A DNA stretch of 64,000 nt from Allobosea sp. 117 (GCF_000702305.1 NZ_JNLC01000012.1:310001-374000); one strand, 5' to 3'; counted from the stretch's first letter, positions 43,221 to 52,892 are shown. Numbers and translations are program-made. Notes: generated by a model not told the origin, from the letters alone.

Positions 43221-45289
43221 AGCGTCACCACCACATTGCCGACGGGGTCGAGGCCGGCGCGCGCGCCGGGCGGCACGATGATGGTGGTGTCGGCGCTCTG
43301 CAGCACCACCGGCCCCTCAACCTCGCCACTCAGCGCCGCCCGCTCGATCACCGGCGTGTCGACCCAGCCGGTGTCGCGGCTGAAATAGATCGGTCGACGG
43401 CCGACGACCGCCTCGCCCGGCGCGAGCTGGCCCGCCTCGATATGCGCGAAGTCGAGATTCTGCGCGCTGATGCCGCGTGCGCGCAACCGCACATTGACGA
43501 TCTCGACATCGTCGCGCGAGGCATAGCCATAGATGCCGCGATAGCTCTCCAGGAACGCCTCGCGCAGCGCGCCGGCATCGAAGCCATCGGCCCCCAGCGG
43601 CACGGCGAGCTCGGAATCCTGGCCGCGGAAGCGCAGGTCGAGCTCGAATTCGAAGGCGATGCGGTCTTCCGGATAGCCCTCGCGGGCGAGAGCCGCGACT
43701 GCGTCGGTGCGCAGGTCGGCGACGACCTTCCCGATTTCCGGGGCCTCGACCTTGCGCAGCAGCGTCGGGAAGGCGCGCAGGAAATAGTGCTCCACGCTGC
43801 CGGCCAGCATGCCCATCGCGGTGAACACGCCCGGCGCGCGCGGGAACAGCACGCGGCCGATGCCGAGCGAACGGGCGAGGTCGCAGGCATGCACCGGGCC
43901 GGAGCCGCCGAAGGCGAGCAACGTGAAGTCGCGCGGATCGACGCCGCGCTCGACCGTCACCGCGCGGATGGCGCGGGCCATGTTGACGTTGACGATCTCG
44001 CGTATGCCGGTCGCCGCCGCCTCAACGGTGAGGCCGAGCGGGCCGGCAACGTCGCGCTCCACCGCGTCGCGCGCCTTGGCGACGTCGAGCGTGAGCGTGC
44101 CGCCGGCAAGCTCGGCGGGCAGGAAGCCGAGCACGACATTGGCGTCGGTCACCGTCGGGCTGGTGCCGCCGGCTCCGTAGCAGGCCGGCCCCGGCTTGGC
44201 GCCGGCGGAGACCGGGCCGACATTCAAAAGCTTGCCGGGATCGAGCCAGGCGATGGAGCCGGCGCCGCTGCCGACCTCGGCGACGTCGATGGTCGGCACC
44301 CGCATCAGATAGCCGCCGGCCTTGATGAAGCGGCTCGGCGTCGAGATGCCGGCGCGGAACTCGTATTCGTTGGTGCGGGTCAGCTTGCCGTCATGGATCA
44401 GCGAGGCGGAGGCGGTGGTGCCGCCCATGTCGAAGACGATGAGGTTGCGCTCGTCGATCGCGGTGCCGAGCCGCCCCGCGCCAACGACCCCGGCCGCGCG
44501 GCCGGACGAGATGAAGAAGACCGGTTTCTCCTGGGCGATGGCGGCGGCGGAGAGACCGCCATTGGAATTGCTCACCAGCAGCGGCGCGGCAACCCCGATG
44601 TCTCGCAGGCCTGTTTCCAGCCGCTCGATATAGCTGCGCAGCGCCGGCAGCACATAGGCGTTCACCGCCGTGGTGGAGGTGCGCTCATATTCGCGGATCT
44701 CCGGCAGCACGGCGACCGAGGCGGTCACCCACAGCTCGGGGAACGCCTCGCTCAGCGCCCGCGCCGCCTCGGCCTCGTTTTCACCGTTGCTGTAGGAGTT
44801 GAGGAAGCAGATGGCGACCGACTCTATGCCCTCGCGCACGAAGTCGCGGCCGATCTCCAGCACCTGATCAATGTCGACCGTCTTCAGGATTTCACCGCCG
44901 GCGGTGGTGCGCTCGTCGACCTCGCGACGGTAGCGCCGGGCCACCAGCGGCTCGGGCTTGGTCCAGGACAGGTCGAACATGGTGGGGGTGCGCACGCGAC
45001 CGATCTCCAGCACGTCGCGGAAGCCGCGCGTGGTGATCAGGCCGGTCCTGGCGCCAGCCTTCTGCAGCAGAGTGTTCGAGCCGACGGTGGTGCCATGCAG
45101 CACCTCGACCACCTGCCCGACACCGAGCCCGGCGGTCTCCAGGATCTGGGCCACACCGGTCAGCACGGCCTGTTCCGGATGGTCCGGCGTGGACGCGACC
45201 TTGGCGAAGAACGCCCGGCCCTCGCTGTCGAGCAGGACGAGGTCGGTGAAGGTGCCGCCGATGTCCACGCCAATCCGCGCTTGCCTCAT
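43217..45289 (-). CDS. hyuA: Hydantoinase A/oxoprolinase subunit
   Basis: A 690-residue HyuA-family ATPase: GVDIGGTFTDLVLLDSEGR at the start, LHGTTVGSNTLLQ, MFDLSWTKPEPLV, FDMGGTTASASLI (second phosphate loop) and ERGVDPRDFTLLAFGGSGP. It couples ATP hydrolysis to ring opening or carboxylation. First gene of a five-gene leftward operon (hyuA-hyuB-TIM barrel-SDR), with boxes C just upstream. The substrate is likely a cyclic amide or lactam, but acetophenone-carboxylase-like chemistry cannot be excluded. Confidence 0.92.
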   Translation of the reverse strand: MRQARIGVDIGGTFTDLVLLDSEGRAFFAKVASTPDHPEQAVLTGVAQILETAGLGVGQVVEVLHGTTVGSNTLLQKAGARTGLITTRGFRDVLEIGRVRTPTMFDLSWTKPEPLVARRYRREVDERTTAGGEILKTVDIDQVLEIGRDFVREGIESVAICFLNSYSNGENEAEAARALSEAFPELWVTASVAVLPEIREYERTSTTAVNAYVLPALRSYIERLETGLRDIGVAAPLLVSNSNGGLSAAAIAQEKPVFFISSGRAAGVVGAGRLGTAIDERNLIVFDMGGTTASASLIHDGKLTRTNEYEFRAGISTPSRFIKAGGYLMRVPTIDVAEVGSGAGSIAWLDPGKLLNVGPVSAGAKPGPACYGAGGTSPTVTDANVVLGFLPAELAGGTLTLDVAKARDAVERDVAGPLGLTVEAAATGIREIVNVNMARAIRAVTVERGVDPRDFTLLAFGGSGPVHACDLARSLGIGRVLFPRAPGVFTAMGMLAGSVEHYFLRAFPTLLRKVEAPEIGKVVADLRTDAVAALAREGYPEDRIAFEFELDLRFRGQDSELAVPLGADGFDAGALREAFLESYRGIYGYASRDDVEIVNVRLRARGISAQNLDFAHIEAGQLAPGEAVVGRRPIYFSRDTGWVDTPVIERAALSGEVEGPVVLQSADTTIIVPPGARAGLDPVGNVVVTL

Positions 45290-45338
45290 CCGTCTCTCCG
45301 CAGGCCGGCTCCCCTACGGGAGAGCCTTGAAAAATCTC

Positions 45339-45361
45339 AGTCGACTTTCTGTCGACAATGT
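45339..45361. promoter_or_regulatory. Operator-like boxes C, upstream of hyuA
   Basis: AGTCGACT at 45339-45346 and TGTCGACAATGT at 45350-45361. The two GTCGAC cores are exactly 11 bases apart. It lies 50 to 70 bases before the hyuA start. Same sequence family as boxes A, B, D and E. Confidence 0.6.
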
Positions 45362-45454
45362 TTAGGAGCCGCCGGAAACCCTGTCAAGCAGCGGCATTGC
45401 GCGATGCCGATGCCTGTTGCCGGAAGCGAATGTGAAGTCTTGCCGGGTGCCGGC

Positions 45455-47182
45455 TCAGAACGGCCGGCGCAGGGGGGTCGAGGTGTCGCTGCCGCCGACC
45501 AGGAAGTCGAAGTCGAGCCCCTGGTCCGCCTGCAGCACATGCTCGATGAACAGCCGCTCATAGCCGCGCCGCGCCGCGGCCGGAATCGGTCCCGGCTCGC
45601 CCTTCCGGCGTTCCAGCTCCTCGGGCGCGACGTTGAGATCGAGCGTTCCGGCGTCCACATCCAGCGTGATCAGATCGCCGTCGCGTACCAGAGCGAGCGG
45701 CCCGCCGATGGAGGATTCGGGCGTGACGTGCAGCACGACCGTGCCATAGGCGGTGCCGCTCATACGGCCGTCGGAGATGCGCACCATGTCGGTGATGCCC
45801 CGCTCCAGCAGCTTCGCCGGCAGGCGGATATTGCCGAGCTCCGGCATGCCGGGATAGCCGCGCGGCCCGATGCCCTTCAGCACGAGGACGCTGTTCTCGT
45901 CGACGGGAAGGTTAGGATCGTCGATCCGCGCGTCGAGATCCTCGACCGTCTCGAAAACCACGGCCGGCCCGGTGTGCTTCATCAGATGCGGGCTGGCCGC
46001 CGAGGGCTTGATGATGGCGCCGCGCGGGGCGAGGTTGCCGCGCAGGATCTTCAGCGCGTTCTGCGGCTTCACCGGCGCGTCGAAGGAGGCGATCACCTCG
46101 GGATTGCCGTTGCGCGCGCTGGCGATGTCCTCGCCGAGCGTCCGTCCGGTGACGGTCAGCGCATCGAGATGCAGCCGGTCGCCCATCTCCGCCATCAGCG
46201 CCGGCAGGCCGCCGGCGGCGAAGAACTCCTCGACGAGATAGGCGCCGTTCGGCGCGATGTTCGCCAGCAGTGGGATGCCGGCAGAATTGGCCTCGAAATC
46301 CGCCAGCGACAAGTCGATGCCGAGCCGGCCGGCAAGCGCGGTGATGTGGAGGATGGCGTTGGTGCTGCCGCCGAGCGCGGCGTTGACGCGGATGGCGTTC
46401 TCGATGGCGCGCCGGTCGACCACCTTCGTGATGGTGAGGTCCTCGCGCACCATCTCGACGATGCGCCGGCCGGCGAGCTGCGAACTCGACAGGCGTCGGC
46501 TGTCGACGGCAGGGATCGCTGCGGTGCCCGGCAGGCTGAGGCCCAGCGCCTCGGCGAGGCATCCCATGGTGGTGGCGGTGCCCATGGTGTTGCAGTGGCC
46601 GTTGGAGCGCGACATGCCGTACTCGGCGTCGAGGAAATCGTCCTTCGACATCCGCCCGGCCCGGTAGTCGGCGTGCATCTTGAAGATATCGGTGCCCGAG
46701 CCGACCGTGCGGTTGCCGAAGCGACCGCTGATCATCGCCCCGCCATGGACGACCACGGTCGGCAGCATCACGCTGGCGGCGCCCATCATATAGGCGGGAG
46801 CGGTGTTGTCGCAGCCGGTGAGCAGCACCACGCCGTCGAGCGGATTGGCCCGCAGCGTCGCCTCGAGCTCCATGCTCATGAGGTTGCGGAACAGCATGCC
46901 GCTCGGCCGCACGATGGAATCGCCGATCGACATGGTGGGGAAGATCAGCGGATAGCCGCCCGCCTCGAGCACCCCTTTCGCCACCCATTCGGCGATGCCG
47001 GACAGATGCGCGTTGCAGGGCACGAGGTCGGAGCCGGAATTGGCGATGCCGATCACCGGCCGCCCCTCGAACATCTCCGGCAGGGCGCCGCGCGCCTTCA
47101 GATGGGTACGGTGCTCAAATCCGGCATTGTTGATCAGCCGGAACCAGGCTTCGCTTCGCAGCGGACGCTTCTCGGATGGCAT
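45455..47182 (-). CDS. IlvD/Edd-family dehydratase
   Basis: A 575-residue iron-sulfur dehydratase of the dihydroxyacid/sugar-acid type. The cluster cysteines are C56 (SDLVPCNAHL), C124 (LTGCDNTAPA) and C197 (SNGHCNTMGTA). GHCNTMGTA and GCDN, not GCDK, fit sugar-acid dehydratases (arabinonate/xylonate group) better than valine-pathway IlvD. It removes water from a vicinal diol acid to give a 2-keto-3-deoxy product. ATG 47182. It follows the ABC genes on the same strand, 70 bases downstream. Confidence 0.9.
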   Translation of the reverse strand: MPSEKRPLRSEAWFRLINNAGFEHRTHLKARGALPEMFEGRPVIGIANSGSDLVPCNAHLSGIAEWVAKGVLEAGGYPLIFPTMSIGDSIVRPSGMLFRNLMSMELEATLRANPLDGVVLLTGCDNTAPAYMMGAASVMLPTVVVHGGAMISGRFGNRTVGSGTDIFKMHADYRAGRMSKDDFLDAEYGMSRSNGHCNTMGTATTMGCLAEALGLSLPGTAAIPAVDSRRLSSSQLAGRRIVEMVREDLTITKVVDRRAIENAIRVNAALGGSTNAILHITALAGRLGIDLSLADFEANSAGIPLLANIAPNGAYLVEEFFAAGGLPALMAEMGDRLHLDALTVTGRTLGEDIASARNGNPEVIASFDAPVKPQNALKILRGNLAPRGAIIKPSAASPHLMKHTGPAVVFETVEDLDARIDDPNLPVDENSVLVLKGIGPRGYPGMPELGNIRLPAKLLERGITDMVRISDGRMSGTAYGTVVLHVTPESSIGGPLALVRDGDLITLDVDAGTLDLNVAPEELERRKGEPGPIPAAARRGYERLFIEHVLQADQGLDFDFLVGGSDTSTPLRRPF

Positions 47183-47252
47183 GCGCGGGCTCCCAATGCT
47201 CCGGCAGGCGTTCCCGTCCGCCGCCGGATCTCGCACGAAACGGATCGTCGGC

Positions 47253-47921
47253 TCAGCTCTGGACCCGAGCGCGGATGCGCAGCTCGACGCTGGAAACCAC
47301 CCAACTGAAGCCATAGCCGATGACGAAATAGATCAGCGCCACCGCGGTCAGGATCTCGATCGGCCGGGCGGTGATGTTGGAGATCGACTGCGCCGTGTAC
47401 ATCAGCTCGACCATGCCGACCGCGGAGACCAGCGTGCTCTCCTTGAACAGGCTGATGACGTTCGAGAGGATGTTCGGAATGGCGCGGATGAGCGCCTGCG
47501 GAGCGATGACGTAGAAGGTGCGCGTCGCCGGCGCGAGGCCGAGGGCGTTGCAGGCGTCGTACTGGTCCTGCCCGATCGACTTCAGCGACGAGCGGAAGGA
47601 CTCGCTGGTGATGGCGCCCATATAGAGCGTCAGCGCGATGATCGACGACCAGAACGCGTTGATCTCCACGCCGAGGATGATCGGCAGGCAGAAGAACACC
47701 CAGAACAGCGTGATGAGGGTGGGCGCGCCGCGCAGCACCTCGACATAGAGCGCCGCCGCCCAGCGCACCGCCCGGAACCGGGACTGCTGGCACAGCGCGA
47801 TGAAGAAGCCCAGCACCGTGCCCGCCAGCGAGCAGATGCCGCTGAGCAGGAGGCTCATCATCAGCCCCCAGGCGAGCGCGTCGCGGAACTTCCAGACCAC
47901 GGAGAAATCGAGATTGTCCAT
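47253..47921 (-). CDS. Polar amino-acid ABC transporter permease 1
   Basis: A 222-residue permease with five or six helices and the HisM/GlnP-type EAA loop DACNALGLAPATRTFYVIAPQ. It spans the inner membrane and pairs with the second permease, the ATPase and the family-3 binding protein upstream. Starts three bases after the stop of the previous permease. The paired permease arrangement is typical of polar amino acid uptake. Confidence 0.92.
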   Translation of the reverse strand: MDNLDFSVVWKFRDALAWGLMMSLLLSGICSLAGTVLGFFIALCQQSRFRAVRWAAALYVEVLRGAPTLITLFWVFFCLPIILGVEINAFWSSIIALTLYMGAITSESFRSSLKSIGQDQYDACNALGLAPATRTFYVIAPQALIRAIPNILSNVISLFKESTLVSAVGMVELMYTAQSISNITARPIEILTAVALIYFVIGYGFSWVVSSVELRIRARVQS

Positions 47922-47924
47922 CGC

Positions 47925-48593
47925 TCACGCCTTCAGCGCACGATCGCTTCTCGCCTCGATGAAGGCGGCGAGGCGCCCGATCGGTATCGAGACGGCGAGA
48001 TAGAACAGCACGAGGAAGGTGTAGGTCTCGATCGGCCGATAGGTCGATGTCGAGATCAGGCGGCCGTTGTACATGAGCTCATCGACGCCGACCAACGCGA
48101 CCAGCGAGGTCTGCTGGAACAGGCCGATGCCGTTGGTGATCAGCACCGGGATCGCGTAGCGCAGCGCCTGGGGCATGATGACATAGGCGGTCCGCTCGAA
48201 CGGCGTCAGGCCGAGCGCCACCGCCGCGTCGACATGGGCGCGCGGAATGGTCTGGATCGCGGCGCGGAAGGCCTCGGCGTTGAAGGCGCTGAGATTCATG
48301 CCGAGGATGACGACGCCCATGAAGATCGGCGACCAGAACACGTCGAACAGGATCGGCACGCAGAAGAAGAACCACACGATCTGCACGAGCGCCGGCGTGC
48401 AGCGGAAGAACTCGATATAGAGCTTCGCCGGCGCGCTGAGCAGGCGGTAGGGACCGGTGGTGCATAGCGCCAACAGCGCGCCGCCGATCAGCCCCGCCAC
48501 ATTGGCCCAGAAGGTGAGGTAGAGCGTGACCCACAACCCTTTGAGGAACAGCGGCCACGCCTGGATGATGAAGAAGTAGTCGAGATTCTGCAT
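47925..48593 (-). CDS. Polar amino-acid ABC transporter permease 2
   Basis: A 222-residue HisQ/GlnP-type permease with EAA loop DAAVALGLTPFERTAYVIMPQ and helices around GLWVTLYLTFWANVAGLIGG. ATG 48593 overlaps the ATPase stop by one base, giving tight coupling. The frame is open further upstream, but the chosen start gives a normal length. Together with permease 1 it forms the transmembrane channel. Confidence 0.92.
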   Translation of the reverse strand: MQNLDYFFIIQAWPLFLKGLWVTLYLTFWANVAGLIGGALLALCTTGPYRLLSAPAKLYIEFFRCTPALVQIVWFFFCVPILFDVFWSPIFMGVVILGMNLSAFNAEAFRAAIQTIPRAHVDAAVALGLTPFERTAYVIMPQALRYAIPVLITNGIGLFQQTSLVALVGVDELMYNGRLISTSTYRPIETYTFLVLFYLAVSIPIGRLAAFIEARSDRALKA

Positions 48594-49366
48594 CACGCCG
48601 GCTCGGCATTGGCGTGCAGGACGTTGTTGATGAAGTCGCGCGCCCGCTGGCTGGTGGGCCGGGCGAAGAACTCCTCCGGCGGGGCGTCCTCGGCGATGGT
48701 GCCGCCGGCGCAAAACACCACGCGCGTGGCGATGCGCCGGGCGAACCACATGTCGTGGGTGACGATCATCATCGGCATGCCACCATCGGCGAGCTCGATG
48801 ATCATCGCGATGACCTCCGAGACGAGCTCGGGATCGAGCGCCGAGGTCACCTCGTCGAACAGCATCAGCTTGGGATCGAGCATCAAAGCGCGGGCAATGG
48901 CGACGCGCTGCTTCTGGCCGCCCGACAGCTCGGAGGGATAGGCGGTGAGCTTCTGGTCGAGCCCGAACCGCCGCATGATCTCGCGCGCGCGGTCCTCGGC
49001 GACGCTGCGCGGCACGCCGCGCGAGCGCACCGGTGCCAGCGTCAGGTTCTTCAGCACGTTCAGGTGCGGGAAGAGCGTGTAGCTCTGGAACACCATCCCG
49101 ATCTGCTTCTGGATGCGGCGGTCGATGCGGGTGGCGCCATTGTCGGCGCCGATATAGGGCTCGCCATTGATGTCGATGGCGCCGGCCGCGATGTTCTCCA
49201 GCCCCATGATGCAGCGCAGGAGCGTGCTCTTGCCGCCGCCGCTCGGACCGATGACGACCAGGCGGTCCTTCGAGGTCATGGTGAGATCAAGCCCGTTCAG
49301 GACCTTGATCACCCCCATCGCGTAGCTTTTCTCGAGACCTCGAATCTTCAGGAAGTGGTCTGCCAT
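48593..49366 (-). CDS. Polar amino-acid ABC transporter ATPase
   Basis: A 257-residue HisP/GlnQ-type ATPase. Walker A is GPSGGGKSTLLR, Q-loop MVFQSYTLFPH, signature LSGGQKQRVAIARAL, Walker B LMLFDEVTSALDPE, and H-loop MIIVTHD-like MMIVTHDMWFAR. It energises uptake through the two permeases. ATG 49366. Stops one base into the permease start. Confidence 0.93.
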   Translation of the reverse strand: MADHFLKIRGLEKSYAMGVIKVLNGLDLTMTSKDRLVVIGPSGGGKSTLLRCIMGLENIAAGAIDINGEPYIGADNGATRIDRRIQKQIGMVFQSYTLFPHLNVLKNLTLAPVRSRGVPRSVAEDRAREIMRRFGLDQKLTAYPSELSGGQKQRVAIARALMLDPKLMLFDEVTSALDPELVSEVIAMIIELADGGMPMMIVTHDMWFARRIATRVVFCAGGTIAEDAPPEEFFARPTSQRARDFINNVLHANAEPA

Positions 49367-49443
49367 TGAGCGTCCCCAAACGAACGGCTGGAGCACCGTC
49401 ATGCCGCTCCAGCCGTCGCATCGTTGCAAGATCGAGGACCAGC

Positions 49444-50265
49444 CTACTTCGACGCGCCGATGATCTTGGCAACATATGCGTTGAAGAGATCCGCCGTCTG
49501 GCCGGTGGCCGCCTTCTCCTCGATGAAGATGTTGAGGGCGTCGATGTCGGCGGCGCTGGCGGTGCGGCGCAGGCCGAAGGCGATGCCCTGCTTGGCGACG
49601 GCCGGCGTCGGGAACAAGGCCACCCAGCGGTTCGGCGCGGTAGCGACGAACAGCGCGTTGGCATCGCTGTCCTCGACCACGATGTCGGCGCGGCGGGAGG
49701 TGACCGCCAGGCGGTTCGCGTCGACGTCGGCGAGACGCATGATGGTGGCGTTCTTGAGGTTCGCGGTCATCGCCGCGTCCTCCGCGCTGCCGGTCTTCAC
49801 CACGAAGGTGGTGCCGGAAACGTCGAGATCGGCCAGCGACTTCGGATCCTTGATCTTCGGATTGGCCTTATCGTAGACGAGCGAGATCTGGTACGCCCAC
49901 ACCGGCGCGCTGAAGGCGATCGCCAGCGCGCGCTTGGGCGTGCGGTTCAGGGCCAGCGAGAGGTCCCAGCGGCCGGCCTGCAGGCCCGCCACCATCTGGT
50001 CCCAGGTGGTGTCGACCATCTCGGCCTTCACGCCGAGCACCTTCTCGGCAAACTCGTTGCAGAAGTCGACGAACAGCCCGCTATAGGTGCCGGTCGAGGG
50101 ATCGCGCATCACATGCGGCGGTGCGAGGGCGACGCCGCAACGCAGCGCGCCGCGCTTCTGCACCTCCTGCCAATAGCCCTCGGCGGTCTGCGCGCGGGCC
50201 GCGGGCGCCGTCATCGCGACGCCGACCACGCCCAGCGCGGCAAGGATAAGCCTGCTCCAGTTCAT
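49444..50265 (-). CDS. Family-3 extracellular solute-binding protein
   Basis: A 273-residue periplasmic binding protein with a signal peptide (ending APAARAQ). GALRCGVALAPPHVMRDPSTG and YSGLFVDFCNEFAEKVLG, then VWAYQISLVYDKANPKIK and VVKTGSAEDAAM fit family 3 (polar amino acids, opines and related compounds). AGGGGAA precedes ATG 50265. It is the first gene of the ABC-dehydratase operon; boxes D lie 44 to 70 bases upstream. Confidence 0.9.
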   Translation of the reverse strand: MNWSRLILAALGVVGVAMTAPAARAQTAEGYWQEVQKRGALRCGVALAPPHVMRDPSTGTYSGLFVDFCNEFAEKVLGVKAEMVDTTWDQMVAGLQAGRWDLSLALNRTPKRALAIAFSAPVWAYQISLVYDKANPKIKDPKSLADLDVSGTTFVVKTGSAEDAAMTANLKNATIMRLADVDANRLAVTSRRADIVVEDSDANALFVATAPNRWVALFPTPAVAKQGIAFGLRRTASAADIDALNIFIEEKAATGQTADLFNAYVAKIIGASK

Positions 50266-50308
50266 GAAATTCCCCTGCTCTCTGGTTTTGGAATTTGTTT
50301 CAGACAGA

Positions 50309-50333
50309 ATGTCGACCAAATGGCGACAATGTC
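50309..50333. promoter_or_regulatory. Operator-like boxes D, upstream of the ABC operon
   Basis: ATGTCGACC at 50309-50317 and TGGCGACAATGTC at 50321-50333. The GTCGAC/GGCGAC cores are 11 bases apart. Lies before the binding-protein gene and after the GMC gene stop. It belongs to the same box family as A-C and E. Confidence 0.55.
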
Positions 50334-50434
50334 AAGCGAAGGTCGGACCGGGTTGCTTCCATTTTGAGCACGCCAACTGCGATGGCAGACCTGCCTACGC
50401 GTTGAGCACCGTGGCGGCGGAGGTCCACCGGTAC

Positions 50435-52060
50435 TCAGGAGGGCAGAGGGACGTCCGCCGGAGTCAGCAACGGCCTGCCCCGGACGATGTCCGAGGCCAT
50501 CTCCGCGATCATGATCGTGGTGGCATTGGTGTTGGCGTTGGTGATGAACGGCATCACCGAGGCGTCGATCACGCGCAGGCCCTCGATCCCGTGCACCTTG
50601 AGCGTCGGATCGACGACACTGTCCGCGCCCTGCCCCATCCGGCACGTGCTGGTGGGATGGAAGTCGTTCACCCCGGCGCGCGTGATGTAGGCGTCGAGTT
50701 CCGCCTTCGAGGCGAACGAATGCGGCGGGTCGGCCGGTCCGTCGAGCAGCCCGGCGAAGGCGCGCTGGCGTGCCACCTCATGGCCGATGCGGATGCTCTC
50801 GCGCATGCGGCGCCGGTCGCCGTCCGTATTCATGAAGTTGCTGAGGATGCGCGGCGGGTCCGCCGGATTGGCCGAGCGGAGCTTCACCCACCCGGTGCTC
50901 TCGACCCGCGTCGGGCCGATGCAGAAGGTCAGCCCGTGGTTCTTCATGTCGATGCCGTTGTCGTGGTCGAAGATCAGCGGCAGCGCCTGGACCTCGATGT
51001 CGGGATAGCCGGGATCGATCTCGCTGCGCAGCAGCGCCATGGCTTCGAGATTGCTGGTGGCGAGCGGACCGGAGCGGCGCAGCGCCCAGTCGACACCGGC
51101 CAGCGCCGCCCGGTGCCAGGCCACATATTTGATGGCGGAGACGGGCTGGCTGGAGACGAACTTCATGTAGACGCAGGCATGGTCCTGCAGGTTCTGTCCC
51201 ACCGCCGGCAGGTCCATCGCGACGTCGATGCCGATCTCCTCCAGATGCGCCGCTGGCCCGAGGCCGGAGAGCATCATCAACTGCGGCGAGCCGAAGCTGC
51301 CGGCGCAGAGCAGCACCTCCCGCGCGGCGCGGACCTGCTCGCGCTGGCTCCCGCGGCTGTAGGACAGGCCGACCGCCCGGCCCTTCTCGAGCACAATGCG
51401 CTCCACCATCGCGCCGGTCAGCACCGCGAGATTGCGGCGGCTGGCCGCCGGCTTCAGATAGGCGCGCGCCGTCGAGGAGCGGATGCCGCCGGCGCAGTTC
51501 GACTGGAAGCCGCCGAAGCCCTCGGGCTGCGCGCCGTTGAGGTCGTCCGAGAACGCGTAGCCCGCCTGCTTTCCGGCCTCGAAGAAGGCCTCGTGCAACG
51601 GGCTGAAGCTGTAGGTGCCGCCCTTGACGAGGATCGGCCCGCTGCCGCCGCGATAGGCGTCCTCGCCGCCTTCCCACGTCTCCATGCGCTTGAAATAGGG
51701 CAGCACCTGCCGGTACGACCAGCCGGCCGCGCCGGCCGCCACCCAGCGCTCGAAGTCGTGCGCGTTGCCACGGATGAAGCCGAGACCGTTGATCGAGGAC
51801 GAGCCGCCGAGCACCTTGCCGCGCGGCTGGTACATGCGCCGGCCGCCGAGCCCGGGCTCCGGCTCGCCGGTGAAGCACCAGTTGTATTTCGGATGCTTGA
51901 AGGTGAAGTCGTAGCCGGCGGGCATGCGTATGCCCCAGTAATTGTCCTTCGGCCCGGCCTCGACCAGCAGGACGCGGGTGTCGGGATCCTCGGACAACCG
52001 CGCGGCCAGCACGCAGCCCGCCGAGCCGGCGCCGACGATCACATAGTCATACGCGCGCAT
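50435..52060 (-). CDS. GMC-family (choline dehydrogenase-like) oxidoreductase
   Basis: A 541-residue FAD enzyme. The N-terminus DYVIVGAGSAGCVLAARLSE binds FAD; GKVLGGSSSINGLGFIRGN and the catalytic region NDFHPTSTCRMG with NANTNATTIMIAE are GMC hallmarks. It oxidises an alcohol to an aldehyde or ketone. ATG 52060, 61 bases after the SDR stop, with which it probably forms an operon from the box E promoter. The exact alcohol is unknown. Confidence 0.92.
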   Translation of the reverse strand: MRAYDYVIVGAGSAGCVLAARLSEDPDTRVLLVEAGPKDNYWGIRMPAGYDFTFKHPKYNWCFTGEPEPGLGGRRMYQPRGKVLGGSSSINGLGFIRGNAHDFERWVAAGAAGWSYRQVLPYFKRMETWEGGEDAYRGGSGPILVKGGTYSFSPLHEAFFEAGKQAGYAFSDDLNGAQPEGFGGFQSNCAGGIRSSTARAYLKPAASRRNLAVLTGAMVERIVLEKGRAVGLSYSRGSQREQVRAAREVLLCAGSFGSPQLMMLSGLGPAAHLEEIGIDVAMDLPAVGQNLQDHACVYMKFVSSQPVSAIKYVAWHRAALAGVDWALRRSGPLATSNLEAMALLRSEIDPGYPDIEVQALPLIFDHDNGIDMKNHGLTFCIGPTRVESTGWVKLRSANPADPPRILSNFMNTDGDRRRMRESIRIGHEVARQRAFAGLLDGPADPPHSFASKAELDAYITRAGVNDFHPTSTCRMGQGADSVVDPTLKVHGIEGLRVIDASVMPFITNANTNATTIMIAEMASDIVRGRPLLTPADVPLPS

Positions 52061-52121
52061 GCCGACCCCTCCCGTCGCGAGACCGGGCGGCGCCTTTCAA
52101 AACGGCGCCGCGAGGCCCGCT

Positions 52122-52892
52122 TCACACCGTGGCGGTGATCCCGCCGTCCACGTAGATGATCTGCCCGTTGACGAAGCTCGACGCTTCCGAGGCGAGGAAG
52201 ATGCTGGCGCCGACGAGCTCGTCGGGCCGCCCCCAGCGCCGCGCCGGCGTGCGCGCACCGACCCAGGCCGAGAAAGCGGCGTCCTCCATCAGCGGCCGGT
52301 TGAGGTCGGTCTGCATATAGCCGGGGCCGATGGCGTTGATCTGCAGCCCGTGCTGCGCCCATTCCGCCGCCATGGCCCGCGTCAGCATGGCGATGCCCGC
52401 CTTGGTCACCGCATAGGGACCGACGGTCGGGCGCGCGAGGCCGCTGGTGAGCGAGCCCATATTGATGATCTTGCCGCCCTTGCCGCGCGCCATCATCCGT
52501 TCGGCGGCAAGCCGCCCGATGAGGAACGGCGCGGTGAGGTTGACGTCAATGATCCAGGACCACTCCTCCGGCGTCACATCGACCATCGGCGCGCGGCGGA
52601 CCACGCCGGCATTGTTCACCAGGATGTCGATGTCGATCCCTTGCGCGTCGAAGCGCGCGAAGGCGTCGGCCACGGCCTCGCGATCGGTCACGTCGAAGGG
52701 CGCGGGGATCACCTCGACACCGGCGGCCGAAAGCGTCTGCACCGCCGCGTCCACATTGCCGGTATCGACGCCGTTGACGATGACGCGGGCGCCTGCCGCC
52801 CCGAGGCCGCGCGCGATGGCGAGGCCGAGCCCGCGAGACGAGCCCGTCACCAGTGCGGTCTTGCCGGACAGATCGAACAGCGCCAGTGACAC
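52122..52892 (-). CDS. Short-chain dehydrogenase/reductase
   Basis: A 256-residue classical SDR: TGSSRGLG near residue 17, NNAGVV, and active site Ser/Tyr/Lys in NMGSLTSGLA and YAVTKAGIA. GTG 52892 gives the normal family start (SLALFDLSGKTALVTG); the frame upstream is open but extends into the promoter boxes. First gene of the SDR-GMC operon, divergent from gntR. The similar SDR at 39807 suggests two alcohol/ketone steps in the pathway. Confidence 0.85.
   Translation of the reverse strand: MSLALFDLSGKTALVTGSSRGLGLAIARGLGAAGARVIVNGVDTGNVDAAVQTLSAAGVEVIPAPFDVTDREAVADAFARFDAQGIDIDILVNNAGVVRRAPMVDVTPEEWSWIIDVNLTAPFLIGRLAAERMMARGKGGKIINMGSLTSGLARPTVGPYAVTKAGIAMLTRAMAAEWAQHGLQINAIGPGYMQTDLNRPLMEDAAFSAWVGARTPARRWGRPDELVGASIFLASEASSFVNGQIIYVDGGITATV

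Noticed and set aside
43442-47308. 1288-residue open frame on the plus strand
   Set aside because: It lies antisense to hyuA and the IlvD gene, has low-complexity Arg/Ala/His-rich sequence without domains, and arises from the high-GC third positions of the real genes.
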